DNA of 64,000 bases from Psychrobacter piscatorii. GTDB lineage: Bacteria > Pseudomonadota > Gammaproteobacteria > Pseudomonadales > Moraxellaceae. The notes beneath the pieces are model-generated. The model saw only the letters and a list, made by a program, of their open reading frames with translations, made no database searches and was not told the DNA's origin. Below are positions 28,651-38,779 of this stretch, piece after piece. The position numbers and the translations under genes are program-made. Every line of letters begins with the position of its first letter. Within the stretch, counting starts at the first letter, position 1. The stretch is from assembly GCF_904846415.1 (NCBI RefSeq), contig NZ_CAJHAR010000014.1, forward strand, positions 1-64,000, given 5' to 3'.

Positions 28651-30246
28651 TTAATGCTCACGCGTGCTGCTAAAGGTGATTTCGGGATAACGATCTTGCA
28701 TCAACTGTAAGTTGACACGTGATGGCGCAAGGTAAGTCAGATAACCGCCACCATCTAATGATAATTGGTCATGGGCTTTTTTCTTGAACTTCGCCAATGC
28801 CACTTCATCATCACAGTGAATCCAGCGCACGGTGGCAATCGATACCGGCTCAAAGGTACATTGTACTTTGTACTCTTCTTTGAGACGATGCGCGACCACT
28901 TCAAACTGTAGCACACCAACCGCGCCCAATACCAAATCGTTATTAATCTGCGGCATAAATACCTGCGTGGCACCCTCTTCGCTTAACTGCTGTAGCCCTT
29001 TTTGCAATGCTTTTGATTTAAGCGGATCTTTTAGCACCACACGGCGGAACAATTCAGGGGCAAAATGAGGAATACCGGTAAAGCTCAACTCCTCGCCTTC
29101 AGTGAAGCTATCGCCAATAGAGATGGTTCCGTGGTTGTGCAAACCAATAATATCGCCCGGATAGGCTTCTTCTAGCGCCTCGCGGTCGCCTGCCAAAAAG
29201 GTCAGCGCATCAGCAATACGGACGTCTTTACCCAGACGCACGTGCTTCATTTTCATACCCTTCTCGTACTTGCCAGAGCACACGCGCAAGAAAGCGATGC
29301 GGTCACGGTGACGCGGATCCATATTTGCCTGAATCTTAAAAACAAAACCTGTGAAATCGGTCTCTGTTGCTGATACTTTACGCTCAGTCGTTGGATGGGC
29401 CTTTGGTGGCGGCGCGTATTTGACCAAGGTATCAAGTACCATGTTGACACCGAAGTTACCCAATGCCGTGCCAAACAATACTGGCGTCATCTCGCCCGCT
29501 AAAAACGCGTCAACACTGAACTCTTCTAGCGCCATCTGTACCAGCTCAAGTGACTCCTCAAAGGCATCAAACATCAACTGCCCTAGTCGCTCGCGGATAT
29601 CAGGATAATCATAACCCTCACGAGTTTCAGAAACGGTCATCTTGCCGCCGTTGCCTTTCTCGTATAAGTAGGTTTTGTTTTCTGCAAGGTGATATACCCC
29701 AACAAAATCCTGCCCCATACCAATCGGCCATGTGACTGGCACGCATTTAATCTTTAGTACCGCTTCGATTTCACTCAGTAGCTCAAGCGGCTCACGAATC
29801 TGGCGATCGAGCTTATTAACGAACGAAATAATTGGCGTATCGCGCATGCGACAAACTTCCATCAGCTTGATGGTTCGTTCTTCGACACCTTTTGCGCCAT
29901 CCACCATCATCAATGCGCTATCTACTGCGGTCAAGGTACGATAAGTATCTTCACTAAAGTCGGCGTGACCTGGGGTGTCTAATAGGTTGACCATGTGGTC
30001 TTTGTACGGGAACTGCATGACAGACGTGGTGATTGAGATACCACGCTCTTGCTCCATACTCATCCAGTCCGAAGTGGCATGACGATCGGTCTTACGGCCT
30101 TTGACTTCGCCCACTACCTGAATCGCTTGTCCCCATAACAGCAGCTTTTCGGTCATGGTGGTCTTACCAGCATCGGGATGCGAGATAATGGCAAAGGTGC
30201 GGCGCTTGGCCACTTCTTTGGTTAGTTTTTTTGGATCTACGCTCAT
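28651..30246 (-). CDS. prfC: Peptide chain release factor 3
   Basis: RF3 is the GTPase that recycles RF1 and RF2 after termination. GTPase motifs are [29 protein letters not shown] and NKLDR; the RF3-specific [23 protein letters not shown] follows the P-loop. The 531-residue length from the ATG at 30246 is standard. An in-frame ATG at 30273 would add nine residues. The gene is a single unit with its own terminator. Confidence 0.96.
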   Translation of the reverse strand: MSVDPKKLTKEVAKRRTFAIISHPDAGKTTMTEKLLLWGQAIQVVGEVKGRKTDRHATSDWMSMEQERGISITTSVMQFPYKDHMVNLLDTPGHADFSEDTYRTLTAVDSALMMVDGAKGVEERTIKLMEVCRMRDTPIISFVNKLDRQIREPLELLSEIEAVLKIKCVPVTWPIGMGQDFVGVYHLAENKTYLYEKGNGGKMTVSETREGYDYPDIRERLGQLMFDAFEESLELVQMALEEFSVDAFLAGEMTPVLFGTALGNFGVNMVLDTLVKYAPPPKAHPTTERKVSATETDFTGFVFKIQANMDPRHRDRIAFLRVCSGKYEKGMKMKHVRLGKDVRIADALTFLAGDREALEEAYPGDIIGLHNHGTISIGDSFTEGEELSFTGIPHFAPELFRRVVLKDPLKSKALQKGLQQLSEEGATQVFMPQINNDLVLGAVGVLQFEVVAHRLKEEYKVQCTFEPVSIATVRWIHCDDEVALAKFKKKAHDQLSLDGGGYLTYLAPSRVNLQLMQDRYPEITFSSTREH

Positions 30247-30358
30247 AATTTTCAGCTTCAACAGTTGTGTCATTTAGAAGTTAATCTAAATAAATAGAAT
30301 CAATAATGAGCGTATTGTAGCCGATTTAGCGTTAGGGTGCAGAGTTAGCGTATAAAAA

Positions 30359-30389
30359 AACACGCTCTATCAGTCAGACAAAGCGTGTT
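30359..30389 (-). terminator. Intrinsic terminator of the lipoprotein gene
   Basis: AACACGCT (30359-30366) pairs with AGCGTGTT (30382-30389), and leftward reading gives a seven-T run. Confidence 0.85.
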
Positions 30390-30428
30390 AACAAAATTTT
30401 TAACCGTCAGCGTAGGGCTTGCTTGATT

Positions 30429-31331
30429 TTAATAGTAGCGCTTGATTTGCTCAGCTAAGAAGTCTCCTGCGACCTCATTAACAAGCGTACAATCTACCAC
30501 GCCAAAGCGGCTATCTATATTCGGATTGGTGCTACCCTTGGCAACATAATTTGCCTCATAGATATCCTTTCCATACTCAACGCCACTATATTCATAGGCA
30601 GGTTGATTTTTATATTCAAAGAACATCACCTGCGCTGCTTTTTGCTTATTTGCTATACCAACACCAAACTGAGAGGTTCTATGATCTCTGTCGTCACTAA
30701 AGCGTTGTTTGGCAGCGTCGATCCATTTTTCCAATGACGAATAGCCTGTCTTGTTTTTGTCGTTGAAAGCCAAGAATGAGCGCTCGCTTGTCACCACTGG
30801 AATATAACAAACGGAGCCTTCTGGAAACGCAACATTAGAGGGGATATTAGAGTAATTACTCAAATCGGTGAGAATACCTCGGCGGTCTTCGATATTCGTG
30901 CCAGCACTATAACTGCGGGTCGTTAGACCTGATAAGTTGAGTGTTTGGTAGGTGGTTTCGTAGCCTAGTTTGTTATTACTGTTTTTTTCATAAATAGGAC
31001 GTTTGACCGTGCGCCCATTGACCTCGATGTCTTTGTTTTCGAGTCGACCTTCGAAATCATCTGCCAGTACCGTTCTGTCTAAATCATTCAGGCTCTGATT
31101 GCTATAACTGTTGATGAGATTGGTAGTTTTGATGTTGCGTGCACCTGTGCGATAAGTCTCATCGATGCGCGCAATGGCAGTATCGTTGGCCTTACTATCG
31201 TAACTATTGGCAAAGCTCGTCAGCGTAATATTGTCGCTATCAGAACCATAACTGCCGTCATCTACTTCGCAGCCTATCAAAGCAAGCATTGACCAGAAGA
31301 AAACACCAGATATCGCAACCACTCTATTCAT
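30429..31331 (-). CDS. Unknown lipoprotein
   Basis: The N-terminus has a lipoprotein signal with lipobox LIGC and Cys21 as the acylation site, followed by an Asp/Ser-rich stretch. The mature 280-residue part is rich in Asn, Ser, Tyr and Asp and has two further Cys (near 179 and 283) that could form a disulfide in the periplasm. I recognise no domain. It is divergent from ohr and ends in its own terminator. Probably lineage-specific and anchored in the inner or outer membrane. Confidence 0.78.
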   Translation of the reverse strand: MNRVVAISGVFFWSMLALIGCEVDDGSYGSDSDNITLTSFANSYDSKANDTAIARIDETYRTGARNIKTTNLINSYSNQSLNDLDRTVLADDFEGRLENKDIEVNGRTVKRPIYEKNSNNKLGYETTYQTLNLSGLTTRSYSAGTNIEDRRGILTDLSNYSNIPSNVAFPEGSVCYIPVVTSERSFLAFNDKNKTGYSSLEKWIDAAKQRFSDDRDHRTSQFGVGIANKQKAAQVMFFEYKNQPAYEYSGVEYGKDIYEANYVAKGSTNPNIDSRFGVVDCTLVNEVAGDFLAEQIKRYY

Positions 31332-31589
31332 CGAACAATGTCCTTATGATTTAGATTTTTTATCACCCAATTTGATGATATTAGTATGACCAACCACATG
31401 GCTGGCTTCGGTCATTCTGTTTATGAGTACCAGCATCTACTGTTATTGTAGATGGCTCTGAAAGTCATATTTACAAACTTGTCGTAAATATTTACTACCG
31501 ACTTACTGAGCTGGGCTGATGATTTGTTATCCTAAGCTGCATATTTAGATTCACTATTCAAACCCAAAAACCACAACAAAGGATGTGTT

Positions 31590-32003
31590 ATGAAAACTTT
31601 ATATTCTACTAAATCTACTGTTACTGGCGGTCGTATGGGTACGGCAACCTTGAGCGATAGCGACCTTGAGATCAACATGACACCACCAGGTGGCAATCAA
31701 AAAGGCAATAATCCTGAGCAATTGCTAGCTATGGGCTACGGTGCTTGCTTTGATGGCGCGCTTGGCGTGGTCAAAAAGATGGAAAACGCACGCTTTGGTT
31801 CCACAACTGAAACGTCTGTTGATTTGTTACAAGGTGACAACCACGAGTACAAACTCTCAGTAAAGATCCATGTAATCGCCGACAACACTGATCTGTCAGC
31901 TGATGAGATCCAAAAACTGGTTGAAAAGGCGCATGACGTCTGCCCATATTCTAAAGCCACACGCGGTAATATCGATGTTGAAGTCTCTTCAGAAGTAAAA
32001 TAA
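31590..32003 (+). CDS. ohr: Organic hydroperoxide resistance protein (Ohr/OsmC family)
   Basis: Ohr is a thiol peroxidase that reduces organic hydroperoxides. The two reactive Cys are in GACFDGAL and DVCPYSKATRGN, and LYSTKSTVTGGRMG is the typical N-terminus. The 137-residue length is normal. AAAGGA precedes the ATG. The regulator ohrR is not adjacent. An ATTTAC/GTAAAT inverted repeat at 31469-31489 lies in the upstream gap and could be an operator, but this is weak. Confidence 0.93.
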   Translation: MKTLYSTKSTVTGGRMGTATLSDSDLEINMTPPGGNQKGNNPEQLLAMGYGACFDGALGVVKKMENARFGSTTETSVDLLQGDNHEYKLSVKIHVIADNTDLSADEIQKLVEKAHDVCPYSKATRGNIDVEVSSEVK

Positions 32004-32055
32004 CGTATTATGAGACTCATTATCAATGATTAATTAAGAATATATTAATTATAGA

Positions 32056-32084
32056 AGAACTCAGCTGGTCTGGGTTCTTTTTTT
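32056..32084 (+). terminator. Intrinsic terminator of ohr
   Basis: AGAAC and CAG pair with CTG and GTTCT around a short loop, followed by a run of T to 32084. Confidence 0.75.
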
Positions 32085-32210
32085 GTTTGAAATTTTGGTG
32101 AAAAAATAAAACTGCTAGAACATCTCGTAACGGTTAAGCAGTTCGGCACGCACTGTTTTTATCGTTATAATAAGGGCATATTTTTATCTAATAGCTGATA
32201 AGTGACTTTT

Positions 32211-35189
32211 ATGACTGATAACATAGCTGACAATACCGCCGATAACGACCACAACTCCCATCAAGCACTCGATCCTAAAACCTTACCGAATTTTGACGAC
32301 ATGCCTAACGTCGCACTGATGGATACCAGTCACGTAGACAAAGATCAGCCCCCGTTTATCTTGGTTGACGGCTCTTATTATTTGTTTCGCACCTATCATG
32401 CCCTCCCAAAAACCATGCAAAACTCGCAGGGCCTGATTACCAATGCGATACGCGGCACATTGAACGCATTACTCAAACTCATGCGTCGTTATCACCCTAC
32501 TCATATGGCCGTCTGCTTTGATACCAAGTCGCCGACTTTTCGCCATCATATGTCGTCTGACTATAAAGCAGCTCGTCCGCCCATCGATATAGAACTGGTA
32601 GAGCAAATTCCTTATATTCATCGTTTGGTTAGCGCCTTGGGTATTCCGCTATTACGTATTGAGGGTGCAGAGGCCGATGATATCATCGGTACACTTGCCC
32701 ATCGTGCGGTCGAGCAAGGTCATCATGTCGTCATCTCAACCGGCGATAAAGACATGATGCAGCTGGTCAATGATTGCGTCATCCTAGAAGACAGCTTTAC
32801 TGGTAAAGTCACGGATACACCAGCGGTTATCGATAAGTTCGGTATTAATCCAAACCAAATGATTGATTTTTTGACGCTCATGGGCGATGCCTCTGACGGT
32901 ATCAAAGGTGTACCGGGCATTGGTAAAAAAACCGCCAAAGACTTGCTGGTTGAGTACGGTGATATCGAAAACATGCTCAAGCATATTGGCTTTATCAAAG
33001 GTCGCGGGGCTAAAGGCTTGATCGAGCACGCCGATGATATTCCTTTTAATAGAAAGCTCGCTACCATCGTAACGAATTTGGAAATCGGCCAAGACTGGAA
33101 TGATTTAAAAATCAATACCGATCCTTGTGCACATATAGATGAGCTGCGCGAATTGTACAATGAGCTTGAGTTCAAAAATGAGCTGGCGTCGCTTGATCAC
33201 CCAAACCATCCTGCAAATGGCTCACAAAGCGTTGCTGATAGCCAAGCCAATGCTGAGTCACAAGCGCAAGTTGCCAAATCGCTGCAATCTGCCAATATTG
33301 ATAATATGACGGGCAGTAACCATGAAGATAAAGCGTGGCATACTGTACTCGACAAGCCTGCGTTTGATAGCTTGGTCAAATTATTAGAAGCGGCTCCGCA
33401 CTTTGTCATTGATACTGAAACCACCAGCGTCCATTGGCGTGACGCACAAATCGTCGGGCTGTCTTTTGCTGTGCAAGCGCATGAAGCCTATTATATTCCG
33501 CTCACCCATAGCTTAGAAGGTGATGAGCTGACAGCAAAACAACTCGACCGCGATACGGTATTGGCGCGCTTAAAGCCTGTGTTAGAGAATCCAAACATCG
33601 GTAAAATCGGACAGCATCTGAAATATGACGCGCACATCCTCGCTCACTATGATATTGACTTAGTTGGCGCCATACATGAGCAGCCAAATAACTGGGCGAT
33701 GGATACCATGCTTGCCAGCTACGTCATCAATGCGGCAGCGACTCGCCACGGTATGGACGACTTAGCGCGCCATTATCTACAAACGCAAACCATCAGCTTT
33801 GAGGAAGTCGCGGGCAAAGGGGCTAAGCAAGTCACCTTTGACCAAGTAGCTATCGATATCGCGAGCGACTACGCCTGTGAAGATGCTGATATTACTTATC
33901 AGTTATTTGACGTGTTCAGCGTTGAGTTGGCTAACGATGCCAATAATGCCAAATTACTACACGAGCTAGAAATTCCAACGGCAGAGATACTTTGCCAAAT
34001 GGAAGCACATGGTATTCTCATCAAACGCTCTTTCTTAAACGAGTTATCAAAGCGCTTTGATGAAGAAATCATCGCCCTAGAAAAACGTGCTTATGAAGTG
34101 GCAGGTGAAGAGTTTAACTTAGGATCACCTAAGCAGCTTGGTGAGATGCTGTTTGACAAGCTTGGCGTGCCGGGTGGCAAAAAAACCAAGTCTGGTCAAT
34201 ACTCGACTGGTGAAGCGGTCTTATCAAAAATCGATCACCCCTTGGTCGATATTACCTTAGAGTATCGCGGGCTGTCTAAGCTAAAAAGCACTTATACCGA
34301 TGCACTCGATAATGTCGCAGATGCTGAGACCGACCGCGTGCACACCAGCTATCATCAGGCACTCACCAGTACTGGCCGTCTGTCATCAACCGATCCTAAC
34401 TTACAAAATATTCCAATTCGTACTGCGACTGGTCGCCTGATTCGTCAAGCCTTTATTGCCCCAGAAGGTCGCGTGATCTTGGCCGCGGATTATTCACAAA
34501 TAGAACTTCGTCTCATGGCGCATTTTTCAGGCGATAAGAACTTGACGCATGCCTTTAATGAAGGCCTAGATATTCATGCTGCGACTGCCGCTGAAGTACT
34601 TGGCAAGGATGTTGCGGACGTAACCTCAACTGAGCGCCGTAATGCCAAAGCGATTAATTTTGGTCTGCTATACGGGATGAGTGCCTTTGGACTTGCCAAG
34701 CAATTACAAATGAGTCGCGGTGAAGCACAAGACTATATCGATATGTACTTTGAGCGCTATCCAGGCGTCAAGAACTATATGATCAACACGCGTGCTAGCG
34801 CGTACGAGCAAGGCTATGTCGAGACGATATTAGGCCGTAAACTCTATACACCTGATATTAATCATAGCAATCGTATGGTCAAGCAAGGCGCTGAGCGTGC
34901 GGCGATTAACGCGCCACTACAAGGCTCTGCTGCTGATTTGATCAAACTTGCCATGATTGCCGTTGATAAGGTATTGCCAAAAGATCAAGCTAAAATGCTG
35001 CTACAAGTTCATGATGAACTGGTGTTTGAAGTGGATGCCGATAAAGTAGACGCGGTTAGCCAATTGATTACCGATGCCATGCAAGATGTCTTGACGACTA
35101 CGGCCGTAGATAAAGGCTGGCATGTCGACTTTGCTGTACCGTTACTAGTTGAGACTGATAGCGGTCAAAACTGGGATGAGGCGCATTAA
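32211..35189 (+). CDS. polA: DNA polymerase I
   Basis: Pol I fills gaps and removes Okazaki primers. The 5' nuclease domain (about 40-330) starts FILVDGSYYLFRTYHALP and has GAEADDIIGTLA and STGDKDMMQLV. The 3'-5' exonuclease domain (about 385-575) retains the catalytic DTE (Asp401, Glu403), so proofreading should be active. The polymerase domain has DYSQIELRLMAHFSGD (Asp760), RRNAKAINFGLLYG and QVHDELVFEV (His934, Asp935). I chose the ATG at 32211 over the GTG at 32202. An insertion-like Ala/Gln/Ser-rich segment (about 335-375) joins the first two domains, giving 992 residues against 928 in E. coli. Confidence 0.97.
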   Translation: MTDNIADNTADNDHNSHQALDPKTLPNFDDMPNVALMDTSHVDKDQPPFILVDGSYYLFRTYHALPKTMQNSQGLITNAIRGTLNALLKLMRRYHPTHMAVCFDTKSPTFRHHMSSDYKAARPPIDIELVEQIPYIHRLVSALGIPLLRIEGAEADDIIGTLAHRAVEQGHHVVISTGDKDMMQLVNDCVILEDSFTGKVTDTPAVIDKFGINPNQMIDFLTLMGDASDGIKGVPGIGKKTAKDLLVEYGDIENMLKHIGFIKGRGAKGLIEHADDIPFNRKLATIVTNLEIGQDWNDLKINTDPCAHIDELRELYNELEFKNELASLDHPNHPANGSQSVADSQANAESQAQVAKSLQSANIDNMTGSNHEDKAWHTVLDKPAFDSLVKLLEAAPHFVIDTETTSVHWRDAQIVGLSFAVQAHEAYYIPLTHSLEGDELTAKQLDRDTVLARLKPVLENPNIGKIGQHLKYDAHILAHYDIDLVGAIHEQPNNWAMDTMLASYVINAAATRHGMDDLARHYLQTQTISFEEVAGKGAKQVTFDQVAIDIASDYACEDADITYQLFDVFSVELANDANNAKLLHELEIPTAEILCQMEAHGILIKRSFLNELSKRFDEEIIALEKRAYEVAGEEFNLGSPKQLGEMLFDKLGVPGGKKTKSGQYSTGEAVLSKIDHPLVDITLEYRGLSKLKSTYTDALDNVADAETDRVHTSYHQALTSTGRLSSTDPNLQNIPIRTATGRLIRQAFIAPEGRVILAADYSQIELRLMAHFSGDKNLTHAFNEGLDIHAATAAEVLGKDVADVTSTERRNAKAINFGLLYGMSAFGLAKQLQMSRGEAQDYIDMYFERYPGVKNYMINTRASAYEQGYVETILGRKLYTPDINHSNRMVKQGAERAAINAPLQGSAADLIKLAMIAVDKVLPKDQAKMLLQVHDELVFEVDADKVDAVSQLITDAMQDVLTTTAVDKGWHVDFAVPLLVETDSGQNWDEAH

Positions 35190-35379
35190 TCATTGTTTTG
35201 GTCAACTTAGAACGCTAGCGAGCTTAAAGATATGATGGGTTTTGAAACCCACTGTATCGTCTATATAAACAACCACTTATGACTACTTGGTTATATTCTA
35301 TGACGTCGTTATTACCATATTGGGTTATAATAGCGTCATAGTAGATTATGCATATTTCGTTAGATATTTTTCGGTTTAG

Positions 35380-35406
35380 AGTGAGCCTGCGGGCTCACTT
35401 TTTTGT
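35380..35406 (+). terminator. Intrinsic terminator downstream of polA
   Basis: AGTGAGCC (35380-35387) pairs with GGCTCACT (35392-35399) on a four-base loop, followed by a T-run. It lies about 190 bases after polA and just before the next gene. Confidence 0.85.
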
Positions 35407-35445
35407 TTTTGACACATTCTTTTTGATATGCAGGAGCCAGTTATT

Positions 35446-35982
35446 TTGAGTTCAGATGGCATTATTGAAGCCCCCGGTATTATCCTATTATTCATCTGCT
35501 TGCTACGCTGCACGCAATATTTTATAAAAAGTCACATCAAACAAGTTCAGTCCTTTTGGTTGGCTTCTGTACTTATATTTGTCGCTGTCATTCGTCGGGA
35601 GCTAAACTATCTACCAGATTTGTTGGTTCCGAGCGATTTCTCGTTTTTAAATCAATCTTATGATTGGTGGGAAGACAGTGTACTGACCGTTATCTATCTC
35701 GTCGCGCTTGGCCTATTGGCCTATTCGAGGCACTACCTTTGGGCAGTATTAAAGAATGTGCCGGTCTCGCTCTACCTCATCGTTACCGCGCTGGCAATCA
35801 TTCAATATATGGGAGAAAACGCCATTATGTTCCCGCATACATTTGGTGAAATTGTCGAAGAGTTGGCTTAGACTGTCATCTATGGTATTGCCTTGACGTA
35901 TTTATGGCGATTCAAACTGGCTGATTATGAATCATGTCTTGTGCAGAAATTAAACTATGAGCTCAAACACGCTGATAATTGA
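35446..35982 (+). pseudogene. Membrane protein gene interrupted by an in-frame TAG
   Basis: The uninterrupted part ends at TAG (35869-35871) after 141 codons and predicts four hydrophobic segments. In the same frame the sequence continues for 36 codons with TVIYGIALTYLWRFKLADYE and a basic tail to TGA at 35980-35982, then a clear terminator at 36050. The continuation completes a hydrophobic helix and looks like real coding sequence, so the TAG probably arose by a point change from a sense codon such as CAG or GAG. I chose the TTG at 35446 because AGGAG (35432-35436) precedes it; an ATG at 35428 is in frame. The family is unknown. A truncated product may still be made. Confidence 0.7.
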
Positions 35983-36049
35983 AATTATAGTCACGATACT
36001 ATTAATGACGTAGTAACAAAGATCTTTTAAGCAATTTTATGAAAACTCA

Positions 36050-36076
36050 CGGCTGCTCAATATGAGTAGCCGTTTT
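36050..36076 (+). terminator. Terminator after the interrupted membrane gene
   Basis: CGGCTGCTCA (36050-36059) pairs with TGAGTAGCCG (36063-36072) with one G-U, followed by TTTT. The rest of 35983-36247 holds nothing recognisable except the leader of the next gene. Confidence 0.75.
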
Positions 36077-36247
36077 GCATTTTGGCAATTGCCTTACATT
36101 TTTTGAACATCCTGTCACACCTTACTACTAGTGAAAATCCCAATAACCGTACAAACTTATGGACAGATTATCAATGTCGCTATAAGCAGCGCTTTTATAA
36201 GCCCTTACAATGACTTTACTGCTAATAATTACAATAAGGAATGACTT

Positions 36248-36598
36248 ATGGAAAACACAAAGAACCCACTACCAGAAGAGATGGATCATATCGATGGCAA
36301 TCGCCGCGACAATAATGACAGCACTGACAATCAAGACAACCAGTTGGTCGATTTAGACAATCCGATGCTGCATACGATCGACAACGATGATGTGATTGAT
36401 AACAGTGCAGGGTTTGATAATTCAGAAGTCGGTAGTGCTGCTACGCAAGGATTAACACCTATGCATCGTCAAAACCTTGATGAATCACGTGTGGATGAAG
36501 TTTTGGTTCAGGACAATCTTGATGATAATGATTATCCAGATACAATGGATATTGCTGATAGAGATGCCGCAGAGCGTAGTAATGACGATGATTTTTAG
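36248..36598 (+). CDS. Small acidic Asp/Asn-rich protein
   Basis: The 116-residue product is strongly acidic and rich in Asp and Asn, with no hydrophobic segment, no Cys and no signal peptide, so it is probably cytoplasmic and largely disordered. An AAGGA lies eight bases before the ATG and a strong shared terminator follows, which supports a real gene. I recognise no family. Such proteins are seen as conserved hypotheticals in Psychrobacter-like genomes. Confidence 0.7.
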   Translation: MENTKNPLPEEMDHIDGNRRDNNDSTDNQDNQLVDLDNPMLHTIDNDDVIDNSAGFDNSEVGSAATQGLTPMHRQNLDESRVDEVLVQDNLDDNDYPDTMDIADRDAAERSNDDDF

Positions 36599-36634
36599 AA
36601 ATTAGCACCGCGGTTGATATAACCCTTTAGAGCA

Positions 36635-36670
36635 AAAAAGCACGCTTAATATCGTTAAGCGTGCTTTTTT
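36635..36670. terminator. Bidirectional terminator
   Basis: A 14-16-bp stem (AAAAAGCACGCTTAA with its complement) with A-run and T-run serves the acidic protein gene and the convergent membrane protein gene. Confidence 0.93.
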
Positions 36671-36731
36671 ATACCTAATAACTCTGTTTTCGTTCAAATT
36701 TTTGAGCCATACCATTCAAACTATTGATCAT

Positions 36732-37574
36732 TCAAACTATTGATAATGGTTGATCAGTCAGGACATCACGGTAGCTAATATAACAATTCATCATTACCCA
36801 TGGTACGGCTATGATAACTCCTAAACCTAATGTGATTTTTAGAAAAAATGGCAACACAATAATAAGACCCAGCCCATAAGCAATCATTGGTAATATATTA
36901 GCTAAGTACCCTTTAAGACTGAGCTTCATTGCGCTTTTTGGGTCTAAACCATGCAATACAATCAATGCTGGAGCAAACCACATTGCCATTGATAACAGTA
37001 AAAATAATACCAATGAGACTAAAATACTAAACACAAAAGGAGTCATTGGGAAGTCACTTATTTTTATCGCTTCAATATCCAACAGGAGCGTTAAAGATAT
37101 ACCGCTAAAGAAAATTAATACAGGTATGAATACAACAGCTAGTCCAATTAAAAACAGAATATTCAGAATAATGATAGATCTTAAGTTTGTTTTGAGCTTA
37201 ACCCAAAGCTGATGGAGGTCAAGATTTTCATTCTGGAACTGTGCTGAACAAATAAGTATGATAATAGCCGCTGCTATGATGCTTGTAGCTCCAAAGATAT
37301 AATCAATTATAGGAACATAAGAACCTATGATTGAAATGGCAAACAATATGACACTGACGGCTAACCATGTTAAAAAGTTACCTTTAAACATTTCAAAAGG
37401 CTGAATTATCCACTTTATCCCCCATGATACTTTACAAAATCTTGGCTCATCCAATAATTGCGGTAAAAGATTACCATATTCGTCCATTGGCGGAAGGCTT
37501 GAAGGTTGGCCATTGGGTTTCTGTACTGATATATATGGTTCCGAACTACTAACGTTAGATATATTGATCCTCAA
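36732..37574 (-). CDS. BPSS1780-family-like membrane protein
   Basis: The protein has a polar N-terminus of about 60 residues, a GIKWIIQPFEMFKGN stretch that resembles the start of BPSS1780-family membrane proteins, and about six hydrophobic segments to the C-terminus. Function is unknown. The start is uncertain: the frame is open to a TTG at 37676, but a good promoter (37649-37676) overlaps that end, so translation must start further in. The TTG at 37574 is my choice (281 codons including stop) and ATG 37487 is possible. The gene is more AT-rich than its neighbours, hinting at a different history. Confidence 0.7.
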   Translation of the reverse strand: MRINISNVSSSEPYISVQKPNGQPSSLPPMDEYGNLLPQLLDEPRFCKVSWGIKWIIQPFEMFKGNFLTWLAVSVILFAISIIGSYVPIIDYIFGATSIIAAAIIILICSAQFQNENLDLHQLWVKLKTNLRSIIILNILFLIGLAVVFIPVLIFFSGISLTLLLDIEAIKISDFPMTPFVFSILVSLVLFLLLSMAMWFAPALIVLHGLDPKSAMKLSLKGYLANILPMIAYGLGLIIVLPFFLKITLGLGVIIAVPWVMMNCYISYRDVLTDQPLSIV

Positions 37575-37648
37575 AAATAAAATCTCACAAATACAAATCA
37601 AAAAATCATATAAAACGAAATCTGTTTGGACTATTTTACATATCGAAT

Positions 37649-37676
37649 AGTATAAAACCCAACTTTTATTTATCAA
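37649..37676 (-). promoter_or_regulatory. Promoter for the BPSS1780-like gene
   Basis: On the minus strand TTGATA (37671-37676), a 16-base spacer and TATACT (37649-37654) form a near-consensus sigma-70 promoter, downstream of the hemH terminator. Confidence 0.6.
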
Positions 37677-37691
37677 ATAGTCAAGACAAAA

Positions 37692-37718
37692 AAATACCGA
37701 ACGTTATATCCGGTATTT
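37692..37718 (-). terminator. Intrinsic terminator of hemH
   Basis: AAATACCG (37692-37699) pairs with CGGTATTT (37711-37718) and reads leftward into a T-run. Confidence 0.8.
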
Positions 37719-37759
37719 CTTATAATTATTTTTTCATAGCAACTGTTACATTTAGCCGA

Positions 37760-38779
37760 TTAAACCCAACCATCCAACGTGCCAGCCCAACCTTTCACGA
37801 GAGGCAAACTCAATGCTTCAAGCAACTCAATATGCGTCTCATCAAGGTTAAGTGCTGGGATGTAGTGATACTCTTGCCCGCCCGCGTTAAGGAAATTATC
37901 ACGGTTCTCAATGGCTAACTCTTCTAGCGTCTCGAGACAATCCGCTGAGAATGCAGGACTAATCACTTGTACCGAGCGCACACCAGATTTGCCCCAATCT
38001 TCCAGTACCACATCAGTATACGGCTTTACCCACTCTTGCTTACCAAAGCGTGACTGGAAGCTGATGATCCACTCGTCGTCTTTTAGACCAAGAGCATGTG
38101 CCACTTGCGCAGCGGTACATTTACAACGCTTAGGATAGGGATCGCCTTTATCAGCATAGGGCTGCGGGATACCGTGAAAGCTAAACATCAGCTTTTCGGG
38201 CTTACCATGCTTCTCTTGAAAACGGCGTATCGAGTTAGCCAATGCCTGAATATATAGTGGATGCGCAAAGTAGTCTTTGACAATGGTATAGTTTGGCAAG
38301 TTACGTTGCTTAAGTGTCCATTTTGTCAACGCATCATATACCGCGCCCCCTGAAGAGGCTGAATACTGGGGGAATAACGGCAAAATGACAAAGTGATCCA
38401 CCCCTTCACCGCGCAAAGCATCCATGACATCAGGCAATCCAGGATTACCATAGCTCATCGCAGGATGCACAGAGACGCGAAATGGTGCCACACTATTCGC
38501 CAGACGCGGCTCTAATAGCTCAACTTGGCTTTTTAATATCTTACGAATCGGCGAATCACCTTCCCAGATACTGGCGTAAGCTTCTGCCACGCGCTTAGGA
38601 CGGCTCGGCAGGACAAACAAATTCAAGATAATGGCCCACAAAAACTTGGGAATCTCGATCACTCGCGGATCTGACAAAAACTGTTTGAGATAGCGGCGTA
38701 CGGCAGGTGCCGTTGGTTCATCTGGCGTACCAAGGTTGACTAACAGGACAGCAATACGTGGAGGCAATTCAGGTTTCAT
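37760..38779 (-). CDS. hemH: Ferrochelatase
   Basis: HemH inserts Fe2+ into protoporphyrin IX, the last step of haem synthesis, at the inner face of the membrane. Family motifs are [38 protein letters not shown], the active-site [17 protein letters not shown] and [15 protein letters not shown] with the conserved Glu. The 339-residue length fits the proteobacterial group. The Cys pair in KRCKCTAAQ may reflect a bound metal site. It is followed by a terminator and stands as a single unit divergent from metX. Confidence 0.96.
   Translation of the reverse strand: MKPELPPRIAVLLVNLGTPDEPTAPAVRRYLKQFLSDPRVIEIPKFLWAIILNLFVLPSRPKRVAEAYASIWEGDSPIRKILKSQVELLEPRLANSVAPFRVSVHPAMSYGNPGLPDVMDALRGEGVDHFVILPLFPQYSASSGGAVYDALTKWTLKQRNLPNYTIVKDYFAHPLYIQALANSIRRFQEKHGKPEKLMFSFHGIPQPYADKGDPYPKRCKCTAAQVAHALGLKDDEWIISFQSRFGKQEWVKPYTDVVLEDWGKSGVRSVQVISPAFSADCLETLEELAIENRDNFLNAGGQEYHYIPALNLDETHIELLEALSLPLVKGWAGTLDGWV

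Noticed and set aside
31469-31489. ATTTAC/GTAAAT inverted repeat before ohr as OhrR operator
   Set aside because: Only six bases per arm, about 100 bases from the start and not matching a typical OhrR site; mentioned only in the ohr entry.
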